A DNA stretch of 19,300 nt, from NCBI GenBank assembly GCA_038203935.1, contig JBBRDM010000103.1, forward strand, positions 1-19,300, in the 5' to 3' direction. A program made the position numbers and the translations under genes. Origin of the DNA: JANXSG01 sp038203935. GTDB lineage: Bacteria > Armatimonadota > Chthonomonadetes > Chthonomonadales > Chthonomonadaceae. The notes beneath the pieces are model-generated. The model ran no database searches. It saw only the letters and a program-made list of their open reading frames with translations, and was not told the DNA's origin. This document shows, piece by piece, positions 6,237 through 14,828 of the stretch (its first letter is position 1; each line of letters opens with the position of its first letter).

Positions 6237-7526
6237 TCAATGCACTTCCAGCAGCTGCATAATGCTGTCTTCCATGAGCGATCCCATCTTTGAACCGATA
6301 GAAACACTCGTCTCGTACTCGTACAAATCCAGACCATAATCTTCTTTAGATAATATGTATCCCAGTTCATCGCAGGTTAGGCCGAATAGGAATTTATGAT
6401 TTCCTGGCATATGCCGCTTAATATAGAATCCGATGTTAGGCAGCACCTCGCCCGGTAGTGTTATAATCTCGGCAGGGCCGATAGTTATACGATTGACCTC
6501 TGTCGTAATTACATCACCCTGCTGGATGTCACCTGAAAACACTTTTAATTTTATCAGCATCTTAAACTGTGGATTTTCCATAGGAACTTGAAATATCAAC
6601 TGTTTGGTCTGTATAGGCGCAGCCTTTATTTCCTGCGCATCCACCAGCATTTCAAGCGCCCTATTTCCCAGCTTCGTCCCGATCTTTTCGGCGGCCTTCC
6701 AATTCTCACCTTTTGGTGGAACGCTTTCATCAAAATCTGCCGTAATCATTCCCCCCTGAGCTCCATTTAGATAGAGACAGGGCGCTCCTGTTTTCATCTC
6801 CACTGTTTTATAGAGCCAGTTTGGAAAATCCGAACTCATATGGTGATTATTGAGTATTTCCGGGTGGCAGGCAAAATTTACGAGGGTTGCTACAGGCTTA
6901 CCCGTCGCGGTAGAGACTGCCTGCATCACTCCCATTTCTGTATCCAAAACCTGTTTAATTCGGATATTTTTCGAGACATGGGGAACGTCCGCAGTATTCG
7001 CAAATTTTAGAATTACGGGCTGAATTTTAGCGGATGTCGCATCTACAAGCTGCGCTATTTTTGTGAGTGTGTCATTGAGCCATAGTTTATCTACGCCACT
7101 GGTTTGGATATCTGGTCCCCATTGTCCCAGCGTATCTGGTCCTGAATGGGTATGGGTAGCCGATATATATAAGTTGGCCGCTGTCACACTTTTCACCAGT
7201 GTTCGTATTTTCAGACTGTCGTATCGAGGTATTCCGATCAGATCGCATGAAACGAAAGCGATGCGAGTTCCCGCTGATTCTAAAATAAGGCAGCGAGCAG
7301 AAAGTGGATCGTGCGCATCGATACTTTTTCTATTGGAGCCATAGCCCGCGATATATGCAGGACGGGTTGGAGTGATATCTACTATACCAGAAGCAGCCAG
7401 GATACTATTTTCAGCTTCTACCACCGCGACTCCTCCGATCAATGCAGCCAGACTTGCCAGCATACTCAAAATCATCAAAAATCTCAAACCTACTCTCCAA
7501 TCCATTTCGTGCACTGCTGAATTCAT
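6237..7526 (-). CDS. secreted neutral/alkaline ceramidase-like hydrolase
   Basis: Belongs to the neutral/alkaline non-lysosomal ceramidase N-terminal-domain family, zinc amidases some of which cleave the N-acyl bond of ceramide. A hydrophobic segment at about residues 14-38 is a signal peptide or anchor. Family landmarks follow: ASGIVDITP (45-53), SATHTHSGPD (122-131, with H125 and H127), FACHPE (218-223, H221), CDELGYI (385-391, E387) and a Tyr-rich stretch near 402-404. H125 or H127, H221, E387 and Y402/Y404 correspond to zinc ligands of known neutral ceramidases. At 429 residues it lacks the C-terminal Ig-like domain of the classical enzymes (about 650-700 residues), as many bacterial members do; these may act on other lipids or amides. 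The start has no clear ribosome site; Met-8 is an alternative. Transcription appears to be single-gene. Confidence 0.85.
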   Translation of the reverse strand: MNSAVHEMDWRVGLRFLMILSMLASLAALIGGVAVVEAENSILAASGIVDITPTRPAYIAGYGSNRKSIDAHDPLSARCLILESAGTRIAFVSCDLIGIPRYDSLKIRTLVKSVTAANLYISATHTHSGPDTLGQWGPDIQTSGVDKLWLNDTLTKIAQLVDATSAKIQPVILKFANTADVPHVSKNIRIKQVLDTEMGVMQAVSTATGKPVATLVNFACHPEILNNHHMSSDFPNWLYKTVEMKTGAPCLYLNGAQGGMITADFDESVPPKGENWKAAEKIGTKLGNRALEMLVDAQEIKAAPIQTKQLIFQVPMENPQFKMLIKLKVFSGDIQQGDVITTEVNRITIGPAEIITLPGEVLPNIGFYIKRHMPGNHKFLFGLTCDELGYILSKEDYGLDLYEYETSVSIGSKMGSLMEDSIMQLLEVH

Positions 7527-7577
7527 GAGGGAATTTCACTCTGCTAATAGTTCTGCTTTGGAACCGAATTTTCCTTG

Positions 7578-7619
7578 TAGAGCATCAAACTAAGATGCAA
7601 TCGCATCGAGAATGCTCTA
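7578..7619. repeat. nested inverted repeat in a divergent gap
   Basis: Outer arms TAGAGCAT (7578-7585) and ATGCTCTA (7612-7619) are perfect; inside, GATGC (7594-7598) and GCATC (7603-7607) enclose the tetraloop AATC. It ends seven bases before the -35 of the pyrE promoter, so it may be an operator for pyrE or the divergent ceramidase-like gene. It has no T-tract in either direction. Confidence 0.6.
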
Positions 7620-7625
7620 ATACTC

Positions 7626-7655
7626 TTTACATTTATAGGATATTACGGCTATACT
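7626..7655 (+). promoter_or_regulatory. housekeeping promoter for pyrE and the protease gene
   Basis: TTTACA (7626-7631, 5 of 6) is followed after 18 bases by TATACT (7650-7655, 5 of 6). The predicted start near 7662 leaves a very short leader containing the Shine-Dalgarno site, so there is no room for a PyrR-type attenuator or riboswitch. Confidence 0.65.
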
Positions 7656-7663
7656 TCCCGAAT

Positions 7664-7669
7664 AAGGAG
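7664..7669 (+). promoter_or_regulatory. Shine-Dalgarno site choosing the second TTG of pyrE
   Basis: AAGGAG at 7664-7669 is only two bases from the TTG at 7672 but eight from the in-frame TTG at 7678. Normal spacing favours 7678. Confidence 0.75.
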
Positions 7670-7677
7670 AATTGGTT

Positions 7678-8253
7678 TTGAATACAGATCAGATACATGC
7701 ACTCTTTGTAAATTCTGGCGCCCATTTAAAAGGGCATTTTCGCCTTTCATCGGGGAGGCACAGTGCAGAATACTGGGAGAAATTTCGAGTTTTACAGCGT
7801 CCCGCGGATGTCCAGATACTATGTGCGGTAATCGCTGAAAAATTCCGTAATGATAATATCGAAATTGTTTTAGGCCCCACTACAGGCGGGATTATTCTAG
7901 CTTTTGAGACTGCTCGCCAGCTTGGAATCCCTGCTCTCTATGCTGAGAAGGATGCTGGTGAAAGACTGCTTCGACGAGGCCAAAAGCTGCCTGCCGGAAC
8001 GCGTGTACTTATCGTGGACGATATTATGACGATGGGCGGTGCCGTTCGTGAATGCATAGGTCTGGCAGAGAAGCACTCTGCCACTATTGTAGGGGCTGCA
8101 GTGCTCGTCGACAGAAGCGGCGGTAAAACAGAACTTGGCTATCGGCAGGAAGCACTGCTGACAGTGGAAGCGGAAACGTATGCTGCAGACGATTGCCCGC
8201 TCTGCCGCGACAATATACCCATGACGGAACCAGGCAGCAGCTATCTCAAATAA
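7678..8253 (+). CDS. pyrE: orotate phosphoribosyltransferase
   Basis: Catalyses orotate + PRPP to orotidine 5'-phosphate plus pyrophosphate, the fifth step of de novo UMP synthesis, in the cytoplasm. In the 191-residue form beginning at TTG 7678, the N-terminus shows HLKGHFRLSSGRHSAEYWEKF (key residues KGHF, SSGRHS), then GPTTGG (66-71) and the PRPP-binding loop VLIVDDIMTMGGA (110-122), with the flexible catalytic-loop basic residues RLLRRGQK just before it. The C-terminus carries CPLC (C173, C176) followed by IP and PGS, a tail I associate with the PyrE subclass of Thermus, Deinococcus, Chloroflexi and similar groups. No other pyrimidine gene is nearby. A promoter lies directly upstream. The next gene starts 44 bases later on the same strand and probably shares the transcript. 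Assignment is firm. Confidence 0.95.
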   Translation: MNTDQIHALFVNSGAHLKGHFRLSSGRHSAEYWEKFRVLQRPADVQILCAVIAEKFRNDNIEIVLGPTTGGIILAFETARQLGIPALYAEKDAGERLLRRGQKLPAGTRVLIVDDIMTMGGAVRECIGLAEKHSATIVGAAVLVDRSGGKTELGYRQEALLTVEAETYAADDCPLCRDNIPMTEPGSSYLK

Positions 8254-8297
8254 ATTCCCTATTCAATAAGTAGTAAGCAATTATCAGGAGAAGATCA

Positions 8298-11200
8298 TTG
8301 AAGAATGTTAGTTATGCATTTTTGAGTTTACTTCTAGTGTTCTCGTACCCTAAGCAAGCCGGCACTGCCGAAGAAAAAGTGATGCTCGTCACGAAAGCCC
8401 TCGCAGGACAGAGCGTGCGATATAAATCGGTATCGAATCTGGTTCTGACAAGCGAGGGCAGAAAAGTAAATTTCGACGCCACTGAAATTGAGAAGGCTAC
8501 CTTTACCAGTATACTGCCTAACGGGAACGTCGTGACAGAGCATGTAACGGAGTCCTCTGAAGCTTCGATAAATGGTAATAAGCTGCCGGACAGTAATGAG
8601 CCCAAATCAACAACAACGATTACGGTAAGCCCGGATGGTTCGCTTGTCTCCTACAAAACTACCGGCAAAGAAGCGGAAGAAACCAAGGCCCAGGCCAGGC
8701 TGTACCCGGTAGGCACGGCAATATTCAGCGATAAACCGGTAGGAATTGGCGATAAATGGTCAAAAATAGTAAAATCAGATTCGGATATTGGCCTGCACGG
8801 CGCTAAAGCCGATTTCGAAGTCGTTGGGATGGAGAAGTTGGGTGGTATCGACACAGTCAAGATCAAAGAAGATTACGCTGAGACCGATGCGGCTCCGATT
8901 ATCACCGCACATAGTATTATTTGGATCGAGAAATCATCGGGAGATCAGCTGGCAAGCGACACAACTGTTGAAAACCTTCCATTTGGCGGCGCGATGGCTA
9001 TCGGTAAAATTCATGCTGAGCGCATTGATGGGAGCCCTTTAGGTGAAGTTAAGCCTGTGGATATCAAAAACACAGGTAAACCGGGCGATAAAAAGCCTGA
9101 TGCCAAACCGGAACCCAAAAAAGAGAAAACAATTGATGAAGTCGTAAAAGACTACGAGAAGATTGCAGGGCTGTTTACCATCTATAAGAAAAAAGAGAAT
9201 GGCCGCGATACGATTTATATGGAAATCAAGGAATCGATACTCGATAAAATGCTCCTGATGGAGGTCACCGCAAGCACAGGAAATTCCTCACAGATTGTAG
9301 CCGGCGATCCCATCAACGATATTCTATTCAAATTCAATAAGCTGGGCGATGATAAGTTACAGATCGTCGTTCCGAATATACATTTCAAGGCGGAGGATAA
9401 ATCGCCAACCGCGCGGGCAGTACGTCGTTCTTTTGCCGACGGTATCCTCGAATCGTTCAAAATAGAAGGTGTACAGGCTGATCGTAAAAGCGTCTTGATC
9501 AATGTAACCGATCTATTCAAAGGCGATATCGCCGAGATTAGTTCCCAGCTTTCCGGGCCATTTGGCGGTGGATATATTCTGGACCGCGAGAAGACTTATT
9601 TAGAGCAGATCAAAAGTTTTCCTGAAAACTTAGTAGTCCAGACCTACTATCACTTCATGAAGGGTGGAGGAGGACAGGGTGGAATTGGGGCGCTCTTTGG
9701 CGGCGGCGAGGACGTCTCTGCAGATCACAGAAGCCTTCCATTCAAAGTAGTCTATACACTATTTCCACTGCCTGAAAAAGGGTATAGACCACGACTGGCC
9801 GATTCACGCATCGGATATTTCCTGACTGACTATCAGGATTTTAACATCACCGATAAATCGGATACCAAAGTTCGATATATTTACCGCTGGGATCTGCAGA
9901 AGAAAGATCCCAAAGCGGCGATGTCCGAGCCAGTTCAGCCTATTGTGTTCTGGCTGGATAATGCGATTCCCGTCGATTACCGCGATGCAGTACGAAATGG
10001 ACTGCTTTTCTGGAATAAAGCTTTTGAGAAAATTGGCATCCGAAACGCTATCGTCGTTAACCAGATGCCAGATAATGCGGACTGGGATCACGCAGATATG
10101 CGCTATAACACTATTCGCTGGGTGGCATCGCCAGGAGCAGGATATGCAGTCGCTTTGGTACGGCATGATCCGCTTACAGGCCAGATTCTCAACGCGAATA
10201 TTACTGTCGACATCAACTACACCCGATATATGCAGATCGAGCGGTCCAAGATTGTCGATCCAGCTATGAGCTTCGCAGATCCCGATCCAATTATCAAACT
10301 CTCATCCAGCCCGGCCAAATGTGAATTTGGAAAAGGCATGATGGAACAGGCATATTTTGGTAATATGGCTCTTTCAATGCTGGGAGGCCAGGGGTATAAA
10401 CTCGATGAGAAAGCCTATCTCAAATCCTTCATTCAGGAGCTGGTTTCCCACGAAATGGGCCATGTGATGGGCTTACGGCATAACTTTATTGCCAGCATGT
10501 ACCACACTCCCGAAGAGATGTCGAACGGGCCGCTGATTCGCGATACAGGAACGGCATCCTCTGTTATGGACTATACGCCATTCAACATCTATGCCATCAA
10601 ACATAAAAATGTCGATTACTTCATGCCGACCGTCGGTCCATACGATCTTTGGGCTATTCAGTACGGCTATACTCCGATTGAAGCAAAAACTTCTCAAGGC
10701 GAGCTGTATAAACTGAACGAAATTGCTTCGAAAGATAACGAACCAGGCCATCGTTATGAAAGTGATGAGATCGCTGACCAGTTCGATCCGGAAGTAACCC
10801 GTTACGACCTGACCAGTGATCCGCTGGCTTACTTCACGAAGACTTCAGAACTTTCCAGATATCTCCTGCTCAACCTGGACAAACGAGTTCCGAAACAGGG
10901 TGACAGCTACATAGAGTTTACGCACGATTTCTTCAACTTGCTATCGTGGTATGCCCGCAGCATTTCGTTCGCAAGCCGCTATATTGGCGGTGTGACGGTG
11001 AACCGAAGCCATCATGGTGATCCGGGTGAAAAGCCCAATCTTGCACCGGTAAGCGCTGCGGATCAGAAACGAGCATTGGTGATGCTGAATACCTATATCT
11101 TCTCGGAAGGCGCATTTGCGCTGCCAAAATCGTATTTTGGTAAACTGGCCCAGGAGCCGTACGATTTCGCTCCGGCGAACACATTCCCAATGCTGGATCA

Positions 11201-11693
11201 GTTTACGGCAGTTCAAACCGGCGCACTAAGGAGAATATTTGGAGCGGCTGTTCTCTCTCGAATTCAGAATAACGAATATAGAGTGAGTGATCCCTCCCAG
11301 GCATTCACTCTCCCCTATCTCTATCATTCGGTGGGGCAAAACGTCTGGGCGGAACTCGCGAACAAGAAGAACATCAGCGTGCTCAGAAGGGCTCTTCAGC
11401 GAAGCCACCTAGAGCTGATGATCAATCAGTTCCTGGGCCAGGCTTCTGGTACGCCTGACGATGCGCGTGTTCTGGCGTGGCAGCAGCTTCGTAATTTGAA
11501 AAGCTCCATTACCGTTGCCAGTCGCCAGGGCAAATATGATGAGTATACTCAACTGCATCTGGAAGATTCACTCATGAGAATCAATAGAGCGCTGGAAGCG
11601 AAACAGACTATCGGCGGCAGCAGTGGAGGTCGTCAGTTGACGCTGCGTGAGTTATTGGGCGCATCTGAACAGCAGCCTGCACTCACAAAATAG
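8298..11693 (+). CDS. large secreted zinc metalloprotease (DUF5117/DUF4953 type) with extra N-terminal domain
   Basis: A 1131-residue exported protein; residues 1-24 form a signal peptide. Residues about 25-248 are a beta-rich domain with the pattern VGIGDKWSK, reminiscent of DUF6263-type lipoproteins. A Lys/Pro-rich linker (about 250-276) joins it to the region shared by DUF5118/DUF5117/DUF4953 proteases (about 277-1000). Landmarks there are SLPFKVVYTLFPLP (near 477), FWLDNAIPVDYRDAV (near 550) and a full metzincin zinc motif HEMGHVMGLRH: H718, E719, H722, G725, H728. The Met-turn SVMDY follows at M757. This supports an active zinc endopeptidase acting outside the cytoplasm; substrate is unknown. 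The TTG start has AGGAG seven bases upstream. The gene follows pyrE by 44 bases and no separate promoter is evident. Pairing with pyrimidine synthesis looks incidental. The N-terminal domain is the uncertain part. Confidence 0.88.
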   Translation: MKNVSYAFLSLLLVFSYPKQAGTAEEKVMLVTKALAGQSVRYKSVSNLVLTSEGRKVNFDATEIEKATFTSILPNGNVVTEHVTESSEASINGNKLPDSNEPKSTTTITVSPDGSLVSYKTTGKEAEETKAQARLYPVGTAIFSDKPVGIGDKWSKIVKSDSDIGLHGAKADFEVVGMEKLGGIDTVKIKEDYAETDAAPIITAHSIIWIEKSSGDQLASDTTVENLPFGGAMAIGKIHAERIDGSPLGEVKPVDIKNTGKPGDKKPDAKPEPKKEKTIDEVVKDYEKIAGLFTIYKKKENGRDTIYMEIKESILDKMLLMEVTASTGNSSQIVAGDPINDILFKFNKLGDDKLQIVVPNIHFKAEDKSPTARAVRRSFADGILESFKIEGVQADRKSVLINVTDLFKGDIAEISSQLSGPFGGGYILDREKTYLEQIKSFPENLVVQTYYHFMKGGGGQGGIGALFGGGEDVSADHRSLPFKVVYTLFPLPEKGYRPRLADSRIGYFLTDYQDFNITDKSDTKVRYIYRWDLQKKDPKAAMSEPVQPIVFWLDNAIPVDYRDAVRNGLLFWNKAFEKIGIRNAIVVNQMPDNADWDHADMRYNTIRWVASPGAGYAVALVRHDPLTGQILNANITVDINYTRYMQIERSKIVDPAMSFADPDPIIKLSSSPAKCEFGKGMMEQAYFGNMALSMLGGQGYKLDEKAYLKSFIQELVSHEMGHVMGLRHNFIASMYHTPEEMSNGPLIRDTGTASSVMDYTPFNIYAIKHKNVDYFMPTVGPYDLWAIQYGYTPIEAKTSQGELYKLNEIASKDNEPGHRYESDEIADQFDPEVTRYDLTSDPLAYFTKTSELSRYLLLNLDKRVPKQGDSYIEFTHDFFNLLSWYARSISFASRYIGGVTVNRSHHGDPGEKPNLAPVSAADQKRALVMLNTYIFSEGAFALPKSYFGKLAQEPYDFAPANTFPMLDQFTAVQTGALRRIFGAAVLSRIQNNEYRVSDPSQAFTLPYLYHSVGQNVWAELANKKNISVLRRALQRSHLELMINQFLGQASGTPDDARVLAWQQLRNLKSSITVASRQGKYDEYTQLHLEDSLMRINRALEAKQTIGGSSGGRQLTLRELLGASEQQPALTK

Positions 11694-11710
11694 GTTGTAC
11701 CATGAACCTT

Positions 11711-11753
11711 TCCCTTCTCCCAGCACAGTTCGTTCCTTGCCAGAGAGAAGGGA
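11711..11753. repeat. palindrome with CCCTTCTC/GAGAAGGG arms
   Basis: TCCCTTCTC (11711-11719) and GAGAAGGGA (11745-11753) form a perfect 9-bp stem with a 25-base loop, starting 18 bases after the protease stop. The same core occurs at 16645-16669. There is no T-tract, so it resembles a dispersed REP-like palindrome more than a terminator. Confidence 0.55.
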
Positions 11754-11870
11754 GATTAAATCGACCAATTTTGCTTCTTAGTTCCGACTTCAATTTGAAA
11801 GCTATTAGTGTATTACTTGCTTCCCTTATCCGTCCGATATACGAGGGAATCACGGAGAATTGCATATTCA

Positions 11871-11921
11871 TCACCAACCCCCGCTTCAGAACTGTAGTAA
11901 TTCTTAGGCGGGGGTTGATGA
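11871..11921. repeat. strong GC-rich hairpin, possible bidirectional terminator
   Basis: CAACCCCCGC (11875-11884) pairs perfectly with GCGGGGGTTG (11908-11917). After one mismatch TCA.. (11871-11873) pairs with TGA (11919-11921), and inside the loop AGAA (11888-11891) can pair with TTCT (11901-11904). It lies between convergent genes about 100 bases past the flotillin stop. No T-tract follows on either strand. Confidence 0.6.
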
Positions 11922-12020
11922 TTACTATCGCTTCTTTTCCGTTAGAATATTTGAAGCAGTGGCGAGAATACAGTTAGTTTTTTATGGTATTTGTTACAAC
12001 TCGGAATGGCTTATTTGAAA

Positions 12021-14030
12021 CTACTTTTTTACAGTCTCCGAATTATTTAGCCCCGATGAATTTTTGACAGGCTTGATCGCAATCGTTTCCGTGCTGTTTA
12101 TTGCAGTCTTTAGAGCGTTGAGGAACGCCGGATTATCTGCCAGTGATGCAGCCATTTGCTGCATCTGATCTTCTTTCATTGGGGTGCTATCCTTACCCAG
12201 CGCCTTACTTAATGCTGGTTGGATGAGCGCACCGAGCTGACCCAGCAGCAGCCCCGTTCCATTAGATTCTGCAGAACCTGACTCCCCGTTATTTCCCTGC
12301 GGCCCAGTCACAAATCCTTCGATCATATTCCTCAGCCCAAAACCTTTTGACATATTATCCATCATGGTAGTTGCTGTCTCAGGAGTGCCATACAAGGTCA
12401 TGTGCCCATTCGAGAGGAAGCTGGCCATTGCTCTGGCGAACTCCATCTGAACATCCCTGTCTGCCTGAATAGTGAGTTTCTGCACCTCCAACTGTATACC
12501 GGCCTGAGCAAATTCCTGCCTGTTTTCCAGCTGCTGACGCTCTACTTGAACTTTTGCCTGCTCCACATTCACCTGTTCACGAGCAACCTCAACAGCAACC
12601 ATCTGCTCGGCCTTTGAACCGCGCGCGCTCATCTCCTTTGCCTGCGCCTCCGCTTCTGCAAGCTGTTTACGCGCCTCTGCCTGCTGGAGAGCCGCATCCC
12701 TCTCAGCGTCAGCGTTCTTGATTCGAGTATAGGCCTCCACATCTGCGCCAGTCTGGGCACGCAGTTTATCCTGCTCGATCTGCTGCCGTGCGGCGATCAG
12801 TTTCTTATTGGCTTCTCGCTCTGCTTCAGCCAGCTGTGTAACTGTGGTAACCTGCTGACTTGCACGTTCCCGCTCCGCTGCCGCTTTCAGAGTCTCCTCT
12901 TCAGCCTTGGCGCGTGCCGTCTCCTGTACTGCCACTGCGATCTCTTTTTGCCGTTCGGCTACCGAGACACCCTGTTCCCGTTCTACAGTTGCCATCTGCA
13001 CCTGTTGATCCTTATGGATCTGTGCCGTTTGAACCGCCTGCTCCGAAAGCGCGCGTGCCAGTTCAACGGCCTGCTGACGGTCGATCTCCTGCTCCTGAAG
13101 CTGCTTCTCTTTTTCTATTCGGGCGAGAGCAATCTGTCGTTCCTGAGTGATGACCGCCTCCTGAGATTCCCTATCCTGATCAGCCCGTACTTTGGCAATC
13201 TCGGAAGCCTGCTTCGCTTCCGCCTCTGCCTGCTGACGCTCTAATTGGAGAATCTGCTGTCGGGTTTCAACATCTTTGAGCTTCCGTGAATGCTCCGCCT
13301 CACGTTCCAAATTGTTGCGCTCTACTGCCGCCGCAGCGGTGATCGCCGTGATTTTACGTTTCCCCTGCGCATCAAAGACATTGTTATCACTAAGTTCCGC
13401 GGGGTCGGTCTGATCGAGTTCGGAGATGGTCACTGATTCCAGCAGCAGGCCGTTCGATTCCAGATCCAGCTTCACATGCTCTTTGACACGCTCGGCAAAT
13501 TCATCTCGTTTCGTATGAATCTCGATTAGATCCATCTGAGATGCGATAGCCCGCAAAGCAGATACCAGCTTTTCACTTACCAGCGCTTCAACAGTTTCCG
13601 CGTTGACACTGTTCTGCCCCAGTGAACGGGCGGCATTTAGAATGTGTTCCATATCTGCCTGAACACGGATGTAAAATTGAGCCAGCACATTTGCTCTCAG
13701 ATTATCCCGTGTAATGAGCGCATTCTGGCCCTTCGGGTTTACCCCGAGTTTCATCGTGCGCAGATTTATCTCCAGAACATTATGGAGAAAGGGAATAACC
13801 CGCATGCCGCCATCCAAAACGACAGTACTCCCCCCTGCGCCAGTTCGAACAAAAGCCTGATCGGCAGATGTTTTACGATACAGTGAAGCGAGTGTGGCGC
13901 CGACTCCTGTCGCTATAAATATCAGCCCTGCTAGATCGATAGAGACACGCACAGCAAAGGGAAAGGCCCCATCCAGAAGACCGAAAAAGAGCGCAATAAT
14001 TCCAAGCACCACTAAAAATAGTCCTGACAT
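12021..14030 (-). CDS. yqiK: flotillin-like SPFH-domain membrane protein (YqiK type)
   Basis: A membrane-microdomain scaffold of the flotillin/YqiK branch. Two hydrophobic segments lie at about residues 4-20 and 31-50. The SPFH domain covers about 55-220 (DQAFVRTGAGGSTVVLDGG, then VIPFLHNVLEINL, and SLGQNSVNAETVEALVSEKL), ending in ELDQTDP and NVFDAQGKRK, which match the E. coli YqiK pattern I know. From about 235 to 560 is a very long Glu/Gln/Ala-rich coiled coil typical of flotillins, followed by a low-complexity Gly/Ser segment and a Met/Gln-rich end. At 669 residues it is rather longer than E. coli YqiK. The ATG has GGAGG six bases upstream. It follows the YqiJ-like gene by 42 bases, the conserved NfeD-like/flotillin pair. 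Flotillins of this kind influence membrane fluidity and protein clustering; the specific clients are unknown. Confidence 0.92.
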   Translation of the reverse strand: MSGLFLVVLGIIALFFGLLDGAFPFAVRVSIDLAGLIFIATGVGATLASLYRKTSADQAFVRTGAGGSTVVLDGGMRVIPFLHNVLEINLRTMKLGVNPKGQNALITRDNLRANVLAQFYIRVQADMEHILNAARSLGQNSVNAETVEALVSEKLVSALRAIASQMDLIEIHTKRDEFAERVKEHVKLDLESNGLLLESVTISELDQTDPAELSDNNVFDAQGKRKITAITAAAAVERNNLEREAEHSRKLKDVETRQQILQLERQQAEAEAKQASEIAKVRADQDRESQEAVITQERQIALARIEKEKQLQEQEIDRQQAVELARALSEQAVQTAQIHKDQQVQMATVEREQGVSVAERQKEIAVAVQETARAKAEEETLKAAAERERASQQVTTVTQLAEAEREANKKLIAARQQIEQDKLRAQTGADVEAYTRIKNADAERDAALQQAEARKQLAEAEAQAKEMSARGSKAEQMVAVEVAREQVNVEQAKVQVERQQLENRQEFAQAGIQLEVQKLTIQADRDVQMEFARAMASFLSNGHMTLYGTPETATTMMDNMSKGFGLRNMIEGFVTGPQGNNGESGSAESNGTGLLLGQLGALIQPALSKALGKDSTPMKEDQMQQMAASLADNPAFLNALKTAINSTETIAIKPVKNSSGLNNSETVKK

Positions 14031-14072
14031 AATATTCCTCCATTGGGTAGTCAGTTATAACGAGTGAGTTAC

Positions 14073-14828
14073 TTATTTTCCAGGAACTTCTTCAACCAGA
14101 AACTTTTGATCTGAGTCGAGATCAAGAATAATCGCCTGTGCTCCTTTCTCAATAGAGGACTGTCCTTCGCGAATCCTACAGCTCTCATCATGCAGCGTTC
14201 CATACTGATCATAAATCTGGATCCGCCCGGTTGTTTCCGTCACCTTGAAAGCAACACTTCCGACCAGCCCGAAGAGCGAGTTACGGGACTGATCCAAACT
14301 TTCGTCTTTGGGCAGTAACCTGTTGATCATTTCCGCTGTGATTCTTGCCCCGATCAACCCTACAATGCCTGCTGCGAAAATGGAGCGCAGAATATCCTTA
14401 GGAGTAGGTTCAGCAGTGTGGATCAGATACTGATTGCTCAGAAAACCTGCGATCCCCCAGAACAGTGCAAAAGCTTCTGCAAGAAGTAGCATGGGAGCTT
14501 TGTCCAAACCCGTGATATTCAGTATGAAGTTGTACGTGATAGTGCCGCCATTTTTGGTATTTGTATTCTGTCTGCTGGCGCTGTGCTTAACTGTTTTTGC
14601 TGCAGACTGATGGCGGTTTCTAGTTGTTGTTCCATGCGACGGTGAATGTAATTTTACTGCGCTGGCAGAGTGGTTATGATGGCCCGCAGAATGTCCTCCA
14701 TGTGCCTGATGTCCTCCCCGAGCTCTACCCGGCCGCATAACGGTGAAGAGTAATAGTAATGCTGCAATGCTACAGGGCGCTAAAAATAACATGTTTTGCC
14801 AGCTAAATACGCTAATCTGTAATATCAC
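14073..14828 (-). CDS. YqiJ-like membrane protein with OB-fold (NfeD-type) domain and His-rich loop
   Basis: The likely partner of the flotillin encoded just downstream. Topology: transmembrane segment 1 at about residues 12-30, a long polar loop (31-98), segment 2 at about 111-130, and segment 3 at about 147-163. A C-terminal soluble beta domain (about 184-248) follows: LFGLVGSVAFKVTETTGRI, then QYGTLHDESCRIREGQ and GAQAIILDLDSDQKFLVEEV, the OB-fold found in YqiJ and NfeD proteins. Oddly, the loop is rich in histidine: ten His between residues 40 and 82 (H40, 43, 46, 50, 51, 53, 61, 65, 73, 82), which suggests metal binding. The start is GTG at 14828, supported by AAGGAG nine bases upstream. 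The YqiJ assignment rests on the beta domain, topology and synteny; no clear promoter was found. Confidence 0.75.
   Translation of the reverse strand: MILQISVFSWQNMLFLAPCSIAALLLLFTVMRPGRARGGHQAHGGHSAGHHNHSASAVKLHSPSHGTTTRNRHQSAAKTVKHSASRQNTNTKNGGTITYNFILNITGLDKAPMLLLAEAFALFWGIAGFLSNQYLIHTAEPTPKDILRSIFAAGIVGLIGARITAEMINRLLPKDESLDQSRNSLFGLVGSVAFKVTETTGRIQIYDQYGTLHDESCRIREGQSSIEKGAQAIILDLDSDQKFLVEEVPGK

Larger units (their letters stand above)
11694..12020. other. convergent intergenic gap with two hairpins
   Basis: This 327-base gap separates the protease gene from the flotillin gene, which converge. It holds two separate hairpins (11711-11753 and 11871-11921). A 91-codon plus-strand frame at 11702-11977 lacks a ribosome site and runs through both hairpins, so I do not call a gene. 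Confidence 0.6.

Noticed and set aside
11702..11977. 91-codon plus-strand frame after the protease
   Set aside because: No ribosome site, runs through two hairpins, and the translation has no recognisable domain.
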